A stretch of DNA of 14,473 nucleotides from Holosporales bacterium (lineage in GTDB: Bacteria; Pseudomonadota; Alphaproteobacteria; BNTO01). Of this stretch, positions 1 to 7,313 are shown piece by piece. The translations under genes were made by a program, and so were the position numbers. The notes under the pieces are model-generated. The model had not been told where the DNA came from, made no database searches, and was given only the letters and a program-made list of their open reading frames with translations. The stretch is taken from positions 1 through 14,473 of the forward strand of contig JAIRNW010000028.1 of NCBI GenBank assembly GCA_031257795.1, written 5' to 3'. Each line of letters starts with the position of its first letter. Position 1 is the stretch's first letter.

Positions 1-385
1 AAGGTCTAAAAAATCTTTACTTCAGCGAGGATTGAGAGCAATGAACGGTATATTTGTTGGGACTTGTTTTGTACACCAATTGTGGGAGTTCTTGAGATGC
101 GTTGGGTGTTGAGATGCTAGACGAGTTAGTGGGTTTTCGCAAGCTGCATGTGATATGTTTAAAGTCGTTCTACAGAAATATACTCATCTCACCTGACTCT
201 CAGGAATTTTTTCTAGGTGAATCACGGTCTACGAGTCGAAAAAATCCTGGTTTTCATGTTCGAAATGTCTATACTCATCTCACCTGACTTTCATGTGTTT
301 CCCGCAGATGAATTGCGGCATCCGAGTCGAGAAAAATCCTGGTTTTCATGTTCGAAATGTATATACAAACTTTTTGCGGTTGGGT
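1..385. other. Gene-poor left edge, no supported CDS
   Basis: No reading frame here has a recognisable product, a good ribosome binding site or a plausible length; the short open frames run through a duplicated segment and are best seen as chance. The only structure I can support is the 92-bp tandem duplication listed separately. The convergent or downstream flank of the MATE gene has no obvious hairpin-plus-T-run terminator. Confidence 0.6.
177..366. repeat. Two-copy tandem repeat, about 92-bp period
   Basis: The 18-mer TACTCATCTCACCTGACT occurs at 181-198 and again at 273-290, and TTTTCATGTTCGAAATGT occurs at 251-268 and 343-360, both exactly 92 bp apart. A third shared block starting CGAGTCGA lies at 232 and 323. 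Between these blocks the units differ by substitutions and small shifts, so the duplication is not recent. A fragment of a third unit may begin after 361. It lies just beyond the 3' end of the MATE gene; I see no function. Confidence 0.85.
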
Positions 386-1780
386 TCAAGTATCCTTAAC
401 GAATTTCAGCAAGTTGTGATTCCAGGCTCCACTTCTGTATCTTAAATAGAAGCAGAAGCCGTTGATTGTTTGCTGAATCACGCCCAAACTCCAGCTCTTG
501 AAAGCCGAGAAAGTCCCCATGCTATGCAAGATGGCTGCAGGAATTGCCACGCAAGAGATCATCACGGAAATGCGAACAAGAATTATAAATCTTGCATCCC
601 CTCCAGAGTTCAATATTCCCCCAAAACATGAGCTCGAGACCATGATACAAGATAAGCACGCCCACAAAACAACAAACACGGGCTTCGCCTTAGCAACCGT
701 GGCGGGGTCCACGATATTGAACACAGACCTCAGCGCAAAGTCCGGCACCACCAACAGAGGAATCGCAAGAATCAAACAAACGCACGCGCTAACCTTCGCC
801 AGCGAGCGAACCAGTTTCGAAATGGAGTCATTTTGATTCGCTCCTATGCAATTCGAGGAAAGGGCCATCCCACCTTTTTGTAGGCCGTCCACGAAAAAGA
901 CGAAAAAATTCAGCAACGTCACGCAAATGTTTTGAATAGTGACCTCGGCAACAGAAACCGATGCCAACACTTTCACCAAACTCGCCCAAATACTCATCTC
1001 CAGCATATGACTAATGGCAAAAGGAAAACCAAGGGAAAATGTCTTCTTCAGGATCGCAAAATCAAAGTGCAGCGTCCTTGTTTCGTAGATAATCGCGTTT
1101 GAGCGTCCCAGAAAAGCATATAACAGTATGCCGCTAGAGATAATCGTGGACGTAAGTGCCGCCAGCGCCGCTCCGTTCGCCCCCATCGGGGCAATAATCC
1201 CTTTGATCCCGAAAATAAAGCAAAAGGCTAATGTTATGTTGATTGTGTTCGCAATGAGAACGCTGTAGAAGACGATGCTGGCCCGGCACGTGCCCACGAA
1301 AAAAGATGTCAGGCCAGAGTGGATAACTTGGAACGGAACCATTAGCATGCAGAGCGAGAAATAAGGGCGCCCAATGCTGTAGAGGTTGTCCGGGATGAAA
1401 ACATGGCAAAAGCGCAGCGACAGCGGGCAAACCACGCAACAACACACAAGAAGGAAAAGAATGATCTGCGCAATAGGGGTTGACGCCTTGCGAAACGCCT
1501 TCGCACCATTAAATTGCCCAACAAAAACCTCAGAAATCGTCGCAAAGCACAGCAAAGGAAGCAGAATGATGCTCACCATTTGCTGCGCGATGGCGGCGGC
1601 GTTCATGGCGGTGAGCGAGAAATGCGCGAGAAGAGATCTGGCGCACAGGTGCATGAGATTGCCGGAAAGTAGAGACAGCATAATGGGAAACGAGGCCTTC
1701 AAAACGTTTCCAACAGAGCAAGTCAGCCTTTCTTCTTTGTCTACATAATCAATGTCGTCACGATGACCATTATTAAACAT
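386..1780 (-). CDS. MATE family efflux transporter
   Basis: Encodes a 464-residue, very hydrophobic inner-membrane protein, the usual size of MATE (multidrug and toxic compound extrusion) transporters, which export cationic compounds using a Na+ or H+ gradient through 12 membrane helices. The N-terminal region (about residues 25-105) fits the family: a Pro-Ile-Met-Leu-Ser-Leu-Leu-Ser stretch near residue 33, then an Ala-rich helix, and a Val-Gly-Gln-Phe-Asn-Gly-Ala-Lys segment near residue 87 that corresponds to the conserved VGQ..GA loop. The second half repeats this architecture (Gly-Met-Ala-Leu-Ser-Ser-Asn-Cys-Ile-Gly-Ala near 310). The ATG starts one base after the hslU stop, with no Shine-Dalgarno sequence, so translation is probably coupled to hslU. 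Substrate cannot be told from sequence. Family call is firm, subfamily is not. Confidence 0.85.
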   Translation of the reverse strand: MFNNGHRDDIDYVDKEERLTCSVGNVLKASFPIMLSLLSGNLMHLCARSLLAHFSLTAMNAAAIAQQMVSIILLPLLCFATISEVFVGQFNGAKAFRKASTPIAQIILFLLVCCCVVCPLSLRFCHVFIPDNLYSIGRPYFSLCMLMVPFQVIHSGLTSFFVGTCRASIVFYSVLIANTINITLAFCFIFGIKGIIAPMGANGAALAALTSTIISSGILLYAFLGRSNAIIYETRTLHFDFAILKKTFSLGFPFAISHMLEMSIWASLVKVLASVSVAEVTIQNICVTLLNFFVFFVDGLQKGGMALSSNCIGANQNDSISKLVRSLAKVSACVCLILAIPLLVVPDFALRSVFNIVDPATVAKAKPVFVVLWACLSCIMVSSSCFGGILNSGGDARFIILVRISVMISCVAIPAAILHSMGTFSAFKSWSLGVIQQTINGFCFYLRYRSGAWNHNLLKFVKDT

Positions 1781-1781
1781 G

Positions 1782-3101
1782 CTATAAAATAAATTTATTT
1801 AAATCCAAACTATGAAAAGTGTTTTGCAATTTGTTTAAAACCCACTCTTTCGTCACGACGACCTCCTGCCCGGCATAGCTACTCGCGTTGAAGCTAATTT
1901 CCTCAAGTAAATCCTCCAAAACCGTGTATAAACGCCTTGCCCCAATATTCTCGGAACTCTCATTCAAACCCGCCGCCACGTCCGCTATCTTCTCAATTGC
2001 CTCATCATCAAAGCTAATACTAATTCCTTCTGTCTTCAATAAGGCTTGAGCCTGCACGATGAGGTTGTGCTCTGGCTCTTTGAGTATGCGCACGAAATCC
2101 TCGCGTGTTAACGGAAGCAAGTCGACGCGAATTGGGAGGCGCCCTTGTAATTCCGGCAGAAGATCGGATGGGGAGGCTATTTGGAAGGCGCCGGACGCGA
2201 TAAACAAAATGTGATCAGTTTTCACTTGCCCGTATTTGGTGGCAACGGTTGTTCCCTCGATTAACGGGAGCAAGTCTCGCTGAACCCCTTCTTGGCTCAC
2301 CGAAGCTGCGTGTTGCCTTTCTCTGCTGCAAATTTTATCGATCTCATCTATGAAGACGATGCCGTTTCTCTCGACGGCATCGATGGCTGATATGGTGACC
2401 TTCCCGTTGTCGATGAGCTTGTTAGACTCCTCCTCTAAGAGGATTTTCATGGCTTCCTTTATCGATAGTTTCTTCAAAACCTGCTTTTCTCGCCCGAGCA
2501 AATTCGAAAACACGTCACCGATGTTCATCATGCCAATTTGCGGCATTCCGGGGCCGTCGAAGGAATTGGAATTGAGGGTGGGGGTGTCGTTAACCATGAT
2601 CTCCACGATATTGTCGTCCAATTCTCCATCGTAGAGTTTCTTTTTGAAGCGCAGTCGCGTTTCCAAGCCGGAATTAACGCCGGTTAGAACGTTTAGCAAT
2701 CGTTCCTCTGCGGCCTCTTTTGCCTTCGCCTCAACCACCTTGCGCTCCAACTGCTTCGTCATGTTTACGGCGGTTTCCGTTAGGTCCCGTATTATCTGAT
2801 CGACGTCCCTGCCGACGTAGCCGACTTCGGTGAATTTCGTGGCTTCAACCTTTATGAAGGGCGCTTGTACTAACTTGGCCACCCGGCGCGCGATCTCCGT
2901 TTTCCCGACGCCGGTTGCGCCGACCATCAGGATATTTTTGGGGAGGATGTCGTCCCTTAGGCTTTCGTCGACGTGCATGCGGCGCCATCTGTTTCTTAGC
3001 GCGATTGCGACGGCCTTCTTGGCGGCTTGCTGGCCGACGATGTGGCGGTCTAGCTCGGAGACGATTCTTTGAGGAGTCAGTGTATCATCTTGTTCTATCA
3101 T
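1782..3101 (-). CDS. hslU: HslU, ATPase subunit of HslVU protease
   Basis: AAA+ unfoldase that recognises and unfolds proteins in the cytoplasm and feeds them to the HslV peptidase. With the start chosen here it is 439 residues, normal for the family. Visible landmarks: N-terminal LTPQRIVSELDRHIVGQ block, Walker A GATGVGKT at about 61-68, the pore loop GYVG at about 94-97, the inserted I domain (about 105-240), Walker B IVFIDE at about 248-253, and the C-terminal tail ending in Lys-Phe-Ile-Leu, which in this family docks into HslV. I chose the ATG at 3101 because AAGGAAAG lies 6-7 nt upstream and because family members begin close to the LTP motif; an in-frame GTG at 3128 would add nine residues but overlaps that ribosome binding site. 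The gene is separated from hslV by an inserted repeat (B'). Confidence 0.95.
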   Translation of the reverse strand: MIEQDDTLTPQRIVSELDRHIVGQQAAKKAVAIALRNRWRRMHVDESLRDDILPKNILMVGATGVGKTEIARRVAKLVQAPFIKVEATKFTEVGYVGRDVDQIIRDLTETAVNMTKQLERKVVEAKAKEAAEERLLNVLTGVNSGLETRLRFKKKLYDGELDDNIVEIMVNDTPTLNSNSFDGPGMPQIGMMNIGDVFSNLLGREKQVLKKLSIKEAMKILLEEESNKLIDNGKVTISAIDAVERNGIVFIDEIDKICSRERQHAASVSQEGVQRDLLPLIEGTTVATKYGQVKTDHILFIASGAFQIASPSDLLPELQGRLPIRVDLLPLTREDFVRILKEPEHNLIVQAQALLKTEGISISFDDEAIEKIADVAAGLNESSENIGARRLYTVLEDLLEEISFNASSYAGQEVVVTKEWVLNKLQNTFHSLDLNKFIL

Positions 3102-3187
3102 TTCAACTTTCCTTATATACCCAGCCACAAAACGTTCGTGAGTTCGTCGAGGCGAACCCGCAAGTTTCCGGAGTGCGTGGTATTCAA

Positions 3188-3331
3188 TATACCCATCGCA
3201 AAATCCTCAGACGCTGTCTTTTTGGCAGGAGCCTCGGAGAGCAGAAGAGCAGCGTACTTAACGTACGTGAGCATTCGAGCACCAAAGCTACGAACCAAAA
3301 ACAGCTTCTAATGACTTTGGCGATAGGTCTA
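3188..3331. repeat. Element B', inverted-repeat element between hslV and hslU
   Basis: About 144 bp with imperfect terminal inverted repeats of roughly 40 bp: the left end begins TATACCCATCGCAAAATCC and the reverse complement of the right end begins TAGACCTATCGCCAAAGTC, and the match continues through a CAGACGCTGT/TAGAAGCTGT block. Both ends carry TA. The interior (AGCAGCGTAC, ACGTACGTGAGCATTCGAGC at about 3249-3281) matches the core of the two B elements at 8642 and 9886. The TAG stop of hslV is formed at the right-hand end of the element. No coding function is supported although short frames stay open across it. Confidence 0.75.
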
Positions 3332-3880
3332 ATACTCGATTGATTCGGACGTGATATTGTTATTCGTATAAATACACAAATCACTAGCAATTTTCATCGC
3401 TTTTTTCGCTATATCCTCCGCTCCGAAATCCGTATTCTCCAGCAATGCCCTGGCGGCTGCCGTGGCGAATGTCCCTCCAGACCCTATCGCCAACACTTGG
3501 TCATCCGATTCGAGCACATCTCCCGTTCCCGTGATAATCATAGACGAATTTGCGTCGGCGACGATCATCATGGCTTCCAGTTTGCGCATGTATTTGTCCA
3601 TGCGGCAGTCTTTTGTCAGCTCGACGCATGCTCTGGTTAGCTGGCCCGAGTATTTCTCCAGCGTTCCCTCCAGCCGCTCCAAGAGGGCGAGGGCGTCCGC
3701 GCTAACGCCGGCGAATCCAGCGATGACCTTTCCTTTGCATATGCGGTGTACTTTGCGGGTCGTGTTTTTCATGACGACTTTGTCGCCGAACGTCACCTGG
3801 CCGTCACCTGCAATCACAACTTTATTGTATCTGCGTACGGACACTATCGTTGTTCCGCGAATTTTTGAGACATCATCCAT
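3329..3880 (-). CDS. hslV: HslV, peptidase subunit of HslVU protease
   Basis: Threonine peptidase related to the proteasome beta subunit; forms a double hexamer capped by HslU in the cytoplasm. The 183-residue precursor starts MDDVSKIRG and is followed by TTIVSVRR; the first Thr (residue 10) becomes the N-terminal nucleophile after processing. The GDGQVTFGD, VIAGFAG, KLEAMMIVAD and AIGSGG..A.AAARALLENT blocks are those of the family; one extra residue lies in the loop before the region of the catalytic Lys. SD-like AAGGGGAAAA lies about 6-9 nt upstream of the ATG. It follows rbfA by 27 nt and precedes hslU. The protein ends ESIEY, slightly shorter than Escherichia coli HslV, and its TAG coincides with the edge of repeat B'. 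Confidence 0.96.
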   Translation of the reverse strand: MDDVSKIRGTTIVSVRRYNKVVIAGDGQVTFGDKVVMKNTTRKVHRICKGKVIAGFAGVSADALALLERLEGTLEKYSGQLTRACVELTKDCRMDKYMRKLEAMMIVADANSSMIITGTGDVLESDDQVLAIGSGGTFATAAARALLENTDFGAEDIAKKAMKIASDLCIYTNNNITSESIEY

Positions 3881-3907
3881 TGTGTTTTCCCCTTGCTATC
3901 CGGAACA

Positions 3908-4351
3908 TCATGCGTTGTCGGTAAGTGTATCAGATTTTTCTTTATTCTTTTTCAAAATATTGTCTAAGCGCTCTACTTTTTCGAAAAAATCATCAAAATT
4001 AAAATGAAAGTGCGGAACAAAGCGCATCTTGGACTTTGCGGCGAAAACCTTGCGGATTAAGCCAGCCGCAATATTAAAATACGATACGATCTCGCTTTCC
4101 TGGTGCTTTCCAAGCGAGCGCACCCACACGTTGCACTCCAACAAATCCTGAGAAACCTTGACGTCCGTCACCGTGATTGGACCGGGAAACGGGACGAGCT
4201 TCCCCTCTTTGTCGAACACACTTGGAATTTCTTCTCGTATAAAAATATCAGACAATACGCGCTGAATCTCGCGGCTGATCCTGTGTACTCGCGGCGAGGG
4301 GGGGCGAGCGGGCATAAATAGGTCAACTTTCCCCTTACGTTTCGTTCCCAT
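3908..4351 (-). CDS. rbfA: RbfA, ribosome-binding factor A
   Basis: A 147-residue single KH-like domain protein that helps 30S subunit maturation (16S rRNA 5' end processing). Recognisable blocks: PSPRVHRISREIQRVLSDIF near residues 18-38, ITVTDVKVSQDLLECNVWV in the middle (family pattern: ITEVxxSxDLxxAxVYV), FNIAAGLIRKVFAAKSKMRFVPHFHF, and a C-terminal helix starting DDFFEKVERLDNILKK. Start ATG at 4351 has a good AAGGAG four nt upstream. It heads the rbfA-hslV-hslU-MATE cluster. The upstream gap to atpF contains element A1. In many bacteria rbfA sits with infB and truB; here it does not. Confidence 0.88.
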   Translation of the reverse strand: MGTKRKGKVDLFMPARPPSPRVHRISREIQRVLSDIFIREEIPSVFDKEGKLVPFPGPITVTDVKVSQDLLECNVWVRSLGKHQESEIVSYFNIAAGLIRKVFAAKSKMRFVPHFHFNFDDFFEKVERLDNILKKNKEKSDTLTDNA

Positions 4352-4391
4352 ATAACTCCTTGTGACAGTGCGGCTTTCCTTGCTAGAGAAT

Positions 4392-4534
4392 TAAGCACCC
4401 GTTGACATAATGATTTAAATTGGTCTTTTCTGCGTCAAATACGGTTCGAAACTCATGTACGTTTAGTACACTCCGCTTCTGCGCCACGTTTCTCCTGAAA
4501 ATCCTCAATTTAAATTTTATGTCAACTGGTTCTA
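4392..4534. repeat. Element A1, TA-flanked inverted-repeat element (MITE-like)
   Basis: 143-bp copy of family A, lying between atpF and rbfA. Terminal inverted repeats: left ACCCGTTGACATAA, right end whose reverse complement reads GAACCAGTTGACATAA; both then run into TTTAAATT. The element is bounded by TA on each side (4392-4393 and 4533-4534), as expected for elements moved by Tc1/mariner/IS630-type transposases. Internal sequence is near-identical to copies at 6076 and 13823. Non-coding. Confidence 0.85.
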
Positions 4535-4569
4535 ATTTCGCTCTGCTTCACACGCGGCCTTCCTTCAAG

Positions 4570-5058
4570 CTAGGTAATCAACTTCTCTGTAACAGTATCA
4601 AGCAAGTGTATAGATTGAGCTAACAACTCCTGCTTTTTCTGCTCTGAACAAGCTAACACGTCTTCGCTGAACTGCGAACAAAGTTTCTCTATTTGCGCGA
4701 AAAATTCAGCCCGAAATTTCAAAGAGCGCACGGCCTCCAGTTTCTGATCATGCATTGACTCAATTCTCGCGAGCTCCTCAATGAGTCCACTCTCCAAAGC
4801 CGGAACATCAACAGAATAATGGGAATCGACGCTTTTCATATCATCTGACAGCTCGTTCACCTTTTGCTGAGCCTTCGCCAGCTCGTGGGCAGCTTTGTTC
4901 TTTTCTTCCCTGGCTCGATAAAGGCTTCTTGCGATTGAGTGGGCATAACTTTTGAAGAAGAAGCGGGCGAGCTTCCTCAATTTCCACACAAGCAGAAAAA
5001 ATAGGCACGACGAGCTGAGTAGTATGTAAAAATTCGCATCAAGAAGTAAATCTAACAT
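4570..5058 (-). CDS. atpF: ATP synthase F0 subunit b
   Basis: 162-residue stator stalk subunit of F1F0 ATP synthase. One N-terminal membrane helix (about residues 8-26, rich in Leu, Phe and Ser) followed by a long charged, helix-forming coiled-coil region (about 40-160) with many Ala, Glu, Lys and Gln. The start is the ATG at 5058, which overlaps the stop of the b' gene as TAATG; a longer in-frame opening to 5133 lies inside the b' gene and has no support. Overlap implies coupled translation and equal production of b' and b. Sequence is diverged; identification rests on topology and on the pairing with b'. Confidence 0.8.
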   Translation of the reverse strand: MLDLLLDANFYILLSSSCLFFLLVWKLRKLARFFFKSYAHSIARSLYRAREEKNKAAHELAKAQQKVNELSDDMKSVDSHYSVDVPALESGLIEELARIESMHDQKLEAVRSLKFRAEFFAQIEKLCSQFSEDVLACSEQKKQELLAQSIHLLDTVTEKLIT

Positions 5059-5558
5059 TATTTCACAACTTTGGAAGGCGGACTTGCGGCAGAGCTGCTG
5101 TGTGCGCCCACAACTCCTTCTACAACAACACACTCTTCACTCAGAGAATCTGCGCAGCGCTCATCCTTTAGCAACACATCTTGAAAAGGAACAGAAACAC
5201 GCACTGCCAGCGGGCTCTCCCGCTCTAAGGCTACTCTTCTTGCGAAAAAATGTTTTTGCGCTAGCGACATTCCTGTCTCTTTTTTCTCTTCGAAGCGTTT
5301 GATTAGGGCTTCCCGCGACTTAATCGCGTTTTCTTTGTGTTTTTGCAGTTTTGCACTGTAGTCATCTATGAGGGCCTTCTGCTCGTCCATCATCTTTTTG
5401 CTCAACCCAAGGTCGTTTTGAATGTTGTTCTCTCTTTTGCCGAAAATGTCAGTCATACGCGGGACAAACGAGTATTTCACGAACAAAATCAAAACGGAAA
5501 CGCACACCAGCAGCCAAAAAATCTGCGAAGGGTATAAAGAAGGGTCAAATTGCGGCAT
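5058..5558 (-). CDS. atpF': ATP synthase F0 subunit b' (second b-type stalk subunit)
   Basis: 166 residues. N-terminus MPQFDPSLYPSQIFWLLVCV places a membrane helix at about 12-31, the classic b' opening (MPQ.D...... Q.FWL), followed by a charged helical stalk (RMTDIFGKRENNIQNDL...). The b'/b pair forms the peripheral stalk in alphaproteobacteria and cyanobacteria. TAGGAG lies directly upstream of the ATG with very short spacing. The C-terminal third (from about residue 115) is less helical, with Val-rich and Ser/Ala/Pro-rich stretches, and looks diverged. No atpB or atpE (subunits a and c) lies upstream, contrary to the usual atpB-atpE-atpF'-atpF order. Confidence 0.85.
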   Translation of the reverse strand: MPQFDPSLYPSQIFWLLVCVSVLILFVKYSFVPRMTDIFGKRENNIQNDLGLSKKMMDEQKALIDDYSAKLQKHKENAIKSREALIKRFEEKKETGMSLAQKHFFARRVALERESPLAVRVSVPFQDVLLKDERCADSLSEECVVVEGVVGAHSSSAASPPSKVVK

Positions 5559-5597
5559 TCTCCTACAGGCTCATAAAACCCCACCGTGTTATCGTAG

Positions 5598-5626
5598 ATT
5601 CTGTGCTATACGAGCGTATAAGTCAA
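5598..5626 (-). promoter_or_regulatory. Candidate sigma70 promoter for atpF'-atpF
   Basis: On the minus strand TTGACT (5626-5621) is followed after exactly 17 nt by CAGAAT (5603-5598), about 40 nt upstream of the atpF' start. The -10 is a 4/6 match. The region between 5559 and 5728 has no gene, so a promoter is expected here. Confidence 0.4.
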
Positions 5627-5728
5627 GCTCTGGACGATTCCCGTTGTTGGCAACGATTTTCAACTGCCCCTCCTGAAGGATTTCTCGGGTTTCACAGTAC
5701 TGTTATGTGGGAAAACCTCAAAGCCACC

Positions 5729-6031
5729 CTATCCTCCCGTTTCTGTTACGTATCTCCATTTCTTAGGTGGAAGTTTGAACCCTGAGTCATCATACCTTTT
5801 CTGAAACTGATAACTAGGCTGCTGTGTCGTGGGAGGCAACGCAAATTCCTGTGAAGTGGTTAAGTCAACTTTGCGCTCCTCATCAAATTGGGAAACTCCT
5901 GCCGTAGAGTCATCCTGGCTTTCAACGGGGACACCTCTAGCACGTGGATTTGGCGTTCCAGAAGAGTTTCCCTGCATATCAAAAAGACAAATGCCAAGCA
6001 TGATTATTGTTCCTGTTGTAATTTTTTTCAT
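5729..6031 (-). CDS. Small secreted protein of unknown function
   Basis: 100 residues. Begins with MKKITTGTIIMLGICLF, a short positively charged start and hydrophobic core that look like a Sec signal peptide, or an uncleaved anchor; there is a Cys at residue 15 but no good lipobox around it. The rest is hydrophilic, rich in Ser, Thr, Pro, Gln and Asp, and probably disordered, ending KLPPKKWRYVTETGG. A strong AAAGGAG lies six nt upstream of the ATG, which is the main reason to accept the gene. I do not recognise a family. It lies 170 bp upstream of atpF' on the same strand; its own upstream region is cut short by element A2, 45 bp from the start. Confidence 0.7.
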   Translation of the reverse strand: MKKITTGTIIMLGICLFDMQGNSSGTPNPRARGVPVESQDDSTAGVSQFDEERKVDLTTSQEFALPPTTQQPSYQFQKRYDDSGFKLPPKKWRYVTETGG

Positions 6032-6075
6032 AATTATCTCCTTTAATGTTATTACCAGTTATAAAAAGAATTAAT

Positions 6076-6217
6076 TAGAACCCGTTGACATAAGATTTAA
6101 ATTGGTCTTTTCTGCGTCGAATCCGGTTCGAAGCTCATGCACGTTTAGTACACTCCGCTTCTGCGCTCCGTTTCTCCTGAAAAATCCTCGATTTAAATCT
6201 TGTGTCAACAGGCTTTA
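6076..6217. repeat. Element A2, TA-flanked inverted-repeat element (MITE-like)
   Basis: 142-bp copy of family A in the divergent gap between the small secreted gene and greA. Left end TA then GAACCCGTTGACATAA; right end TTGTGTCAACAGGCTT then TA. The right terminus has drifted more than the left. Interior shows the family core with CGCTTCTGCGCTCCGTTTCT at about 6148-6173. Non-coding. Confidence 0.85.
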
Positions 6218-6600
6218 AATGGCCCTGGACTCTGCCCAAAGTTCGCTAGTTCTGTTTGAGCAATCCGTCAAGTATAGCCCAGCGCCTGCGCCATAGGTTT
6301 TCTATCGCAAATTCTTTCTATTTTCTTAGTATATAGTAATTCTTCAAAAAAACCAACTATTAATTTTATGTTGACTATCGACTATCACAAGTGAATTGTG
6401 TGCAGGAGATATAGCTAAATGCATTGAAAATCCGTCAGCCCCAAAACGTTCTTCTCCGGTGAATCGCCTTTCTTTTCCGCCTTAGTTTTTTGCTGATGGA
6501 TTTTCAATGCATTTAGCTATACCAAACACGCCCCGAAGCGTAGCAGCAAATCGACGAACCAACAAACTTTTTCGAAAGAATTTTTGTAAAAATTACAGAC
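6218..6600. other. Repeat-derived intergenic region without genes
   Basis: No supported CDS, tRNA or other RNA gene. 6218-6385 shows nothing beyond AT-rich sequence. 6386-6409 and about 6522-6590 resemble scattered parts of the B/B' family (CAGGAGA..., then AGCAGCAAATCGACGAACCAA, compared with AGCACCAAAGCTACGAACCAA in B'), with the hairpin element at 6410-6521 in between. Confidence 0.4.
6410..6521. repeat. 112-bp hairpin element with 30-bp inverted repeats
   Basis: TATAGCTAAATGCATTGAAA at 6410-6429 continues to 6439 and is matched on the other strand by 6492-6521, 29 of 30 positions (the single mismatch can form G:U in RNA). The 52-nt middle has no coding sense. Ends read TATAGC...GCTATA, again compatible with TA-targeting insertion. 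It is unrelated in sequence to families A and B. It lies upstream of the greA promoter and its long stem could act as an RNA structure if transcribed. Confidence 0.85.
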
Positions 6601-6602
6601 AG

Positions 6603-6631
6603 TTGTTTACACTTCATTTTTTTTGTACAAT
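6603..6631 (+). promoter_or_regulatory. Probable sigma70 promoter of greA
   Basis: TTGTTT (6603-6608), 17-nt spacer with an eight-T tract, then TACAAT (6626-6631, 5/6 consensus). Predicted start of transcription near 6638 gives a leader of about 100 nt that holds a short hairpin (GCTGGG at 6651-6656 with CCCAGC at 6661-6666) and a piece resembling the repeat core (GGCAGGAGACACGGAG at about 6693-6708). Confidence 0.55.
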
Positions 6632-6736
6632 GTCCGTTCGTAATTATTGGGCTGGGAGTGCCCAGCTGCTTATAGCCAGCCACAAGCGAATTGTTGGCAG
6701 GAGACACGGAGTGCAGTTGTTTTGTGTGAGGTGAGT

Positions 6737-7213
6737 ATGATAAAGAATAAAGTGCCGATAACTCTGGCAGGTTTTGAGCGCTTGAAAGAGGAGCTGCGTC
6801 AGCTGAAGGAGGTTGAGCGCCCGGCTATTATTCAAGCAATCGCGGAGGCCAGAAGTCATGGCGATTTATCTGAAAACGCCGAGTATCACGCAGCGAAGGA
6901 GAGGCAGGGGTTTTTGGAGGGACGCATTTCAGAACTGGAGGAAGCGATTAGTTTGGCGCAAATCATCGACGTCTCAACGCTTTCTGGAGACCAAGTCAAA
7001 TTTGGAGCAACGGTTACTTTGGAGGATGTGGCAAATAATTCGTCAGTGAAATACCAAATTGTGGGAAGCTATGAGGCGGACGTGAAGAATGGCTTGCTGC
7101 CCATAACTTCGCCATTGGCACAGGCCCTCATTGGAAAGAAGGTTGACGATGAGGTGGAAGTCACGATCCCAGGCGGTGTGCACCTCTACGCAATAGAGAA
7201 GATCGAATACTAA
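6737..7213 (+). CDS. greA: Transcription elongation factor GreA
   Basis: 158 residues, standard length. GreA enters the RNA polymerase secondary channel and stimulates cleavage of backtracked transcripts. Residues 1-75 form the antiparallel coiled coil (GFERLKEELRQLK...), with the acidic tip motif GDLSENAEY at 42-50; Asp43 and Glu46 correspond to the catalytic-tip acids. Residues about 80-158 form the FKBP-like C-terminal domain (VTLEDV...YQIVGSYEAD, SPLAQALIGKKVDDEVEV). I start at the ATG at 6737 with GAGGTG a few nt upstream, since the protein then begins at the conserved K-V-P-I-T segment; the frame stays open upstream for 30 codons but that extension is not family-like. Confidence 0.97.
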   Translation: MIKNKVPITLAGFERLKEELRQLKEVERPAIIQAIAEARSHGDLSENAEYHAAKERQGFLEGRISELEEAISLAQIIDVSTLSGDQVKFGATVTLEDVANNSSVKYQIVGSYEADVKNGLLPITSPLAQALIGKKVDDEVEVTIPGGVHLYAIEKIEY

Positions 7214-7313
7214 ATCACGTCTGAGTTGCCTGGTATGATAAACAGTTTTCTATGCCAACTATTGAAATGTGCTCAGCCAGACTTCCGAGCTCCATTTTTA
7301 GAAAGGGAGTGAC

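Noticed and set aside
102..399. Two overlapping 60-residue plus-strand frames
   Set aside because: They simply read through the 92-bp tandem duplication, give similar peptides from it, lack ribosome binding sites and resemble no protein I know.
3113..3298. 61-residue minus-strand frame between hslV and hslU
   Set aside because: Its first half is translated element B'; no ribosome binding site or family match.
4400..4440. TTGACA in the family A ends as a -35 promoter box
   Set aside because: It is a perfect hexamer in every copy, but no -10-like hexamer lies 16-18 nt further in either direction in the copies I checked.
4420..4623. 67-residue plus-strand frame through element A1
   Set aside because: Mostly repeat sequence and antisense to the end of atpF.
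6647..6736. 30-codon N-terminal extension of greA
   Set aside because: Covers the leader hairpin and lacks similarity to GreA; the downstream ATG has an SD site and fits the family start.
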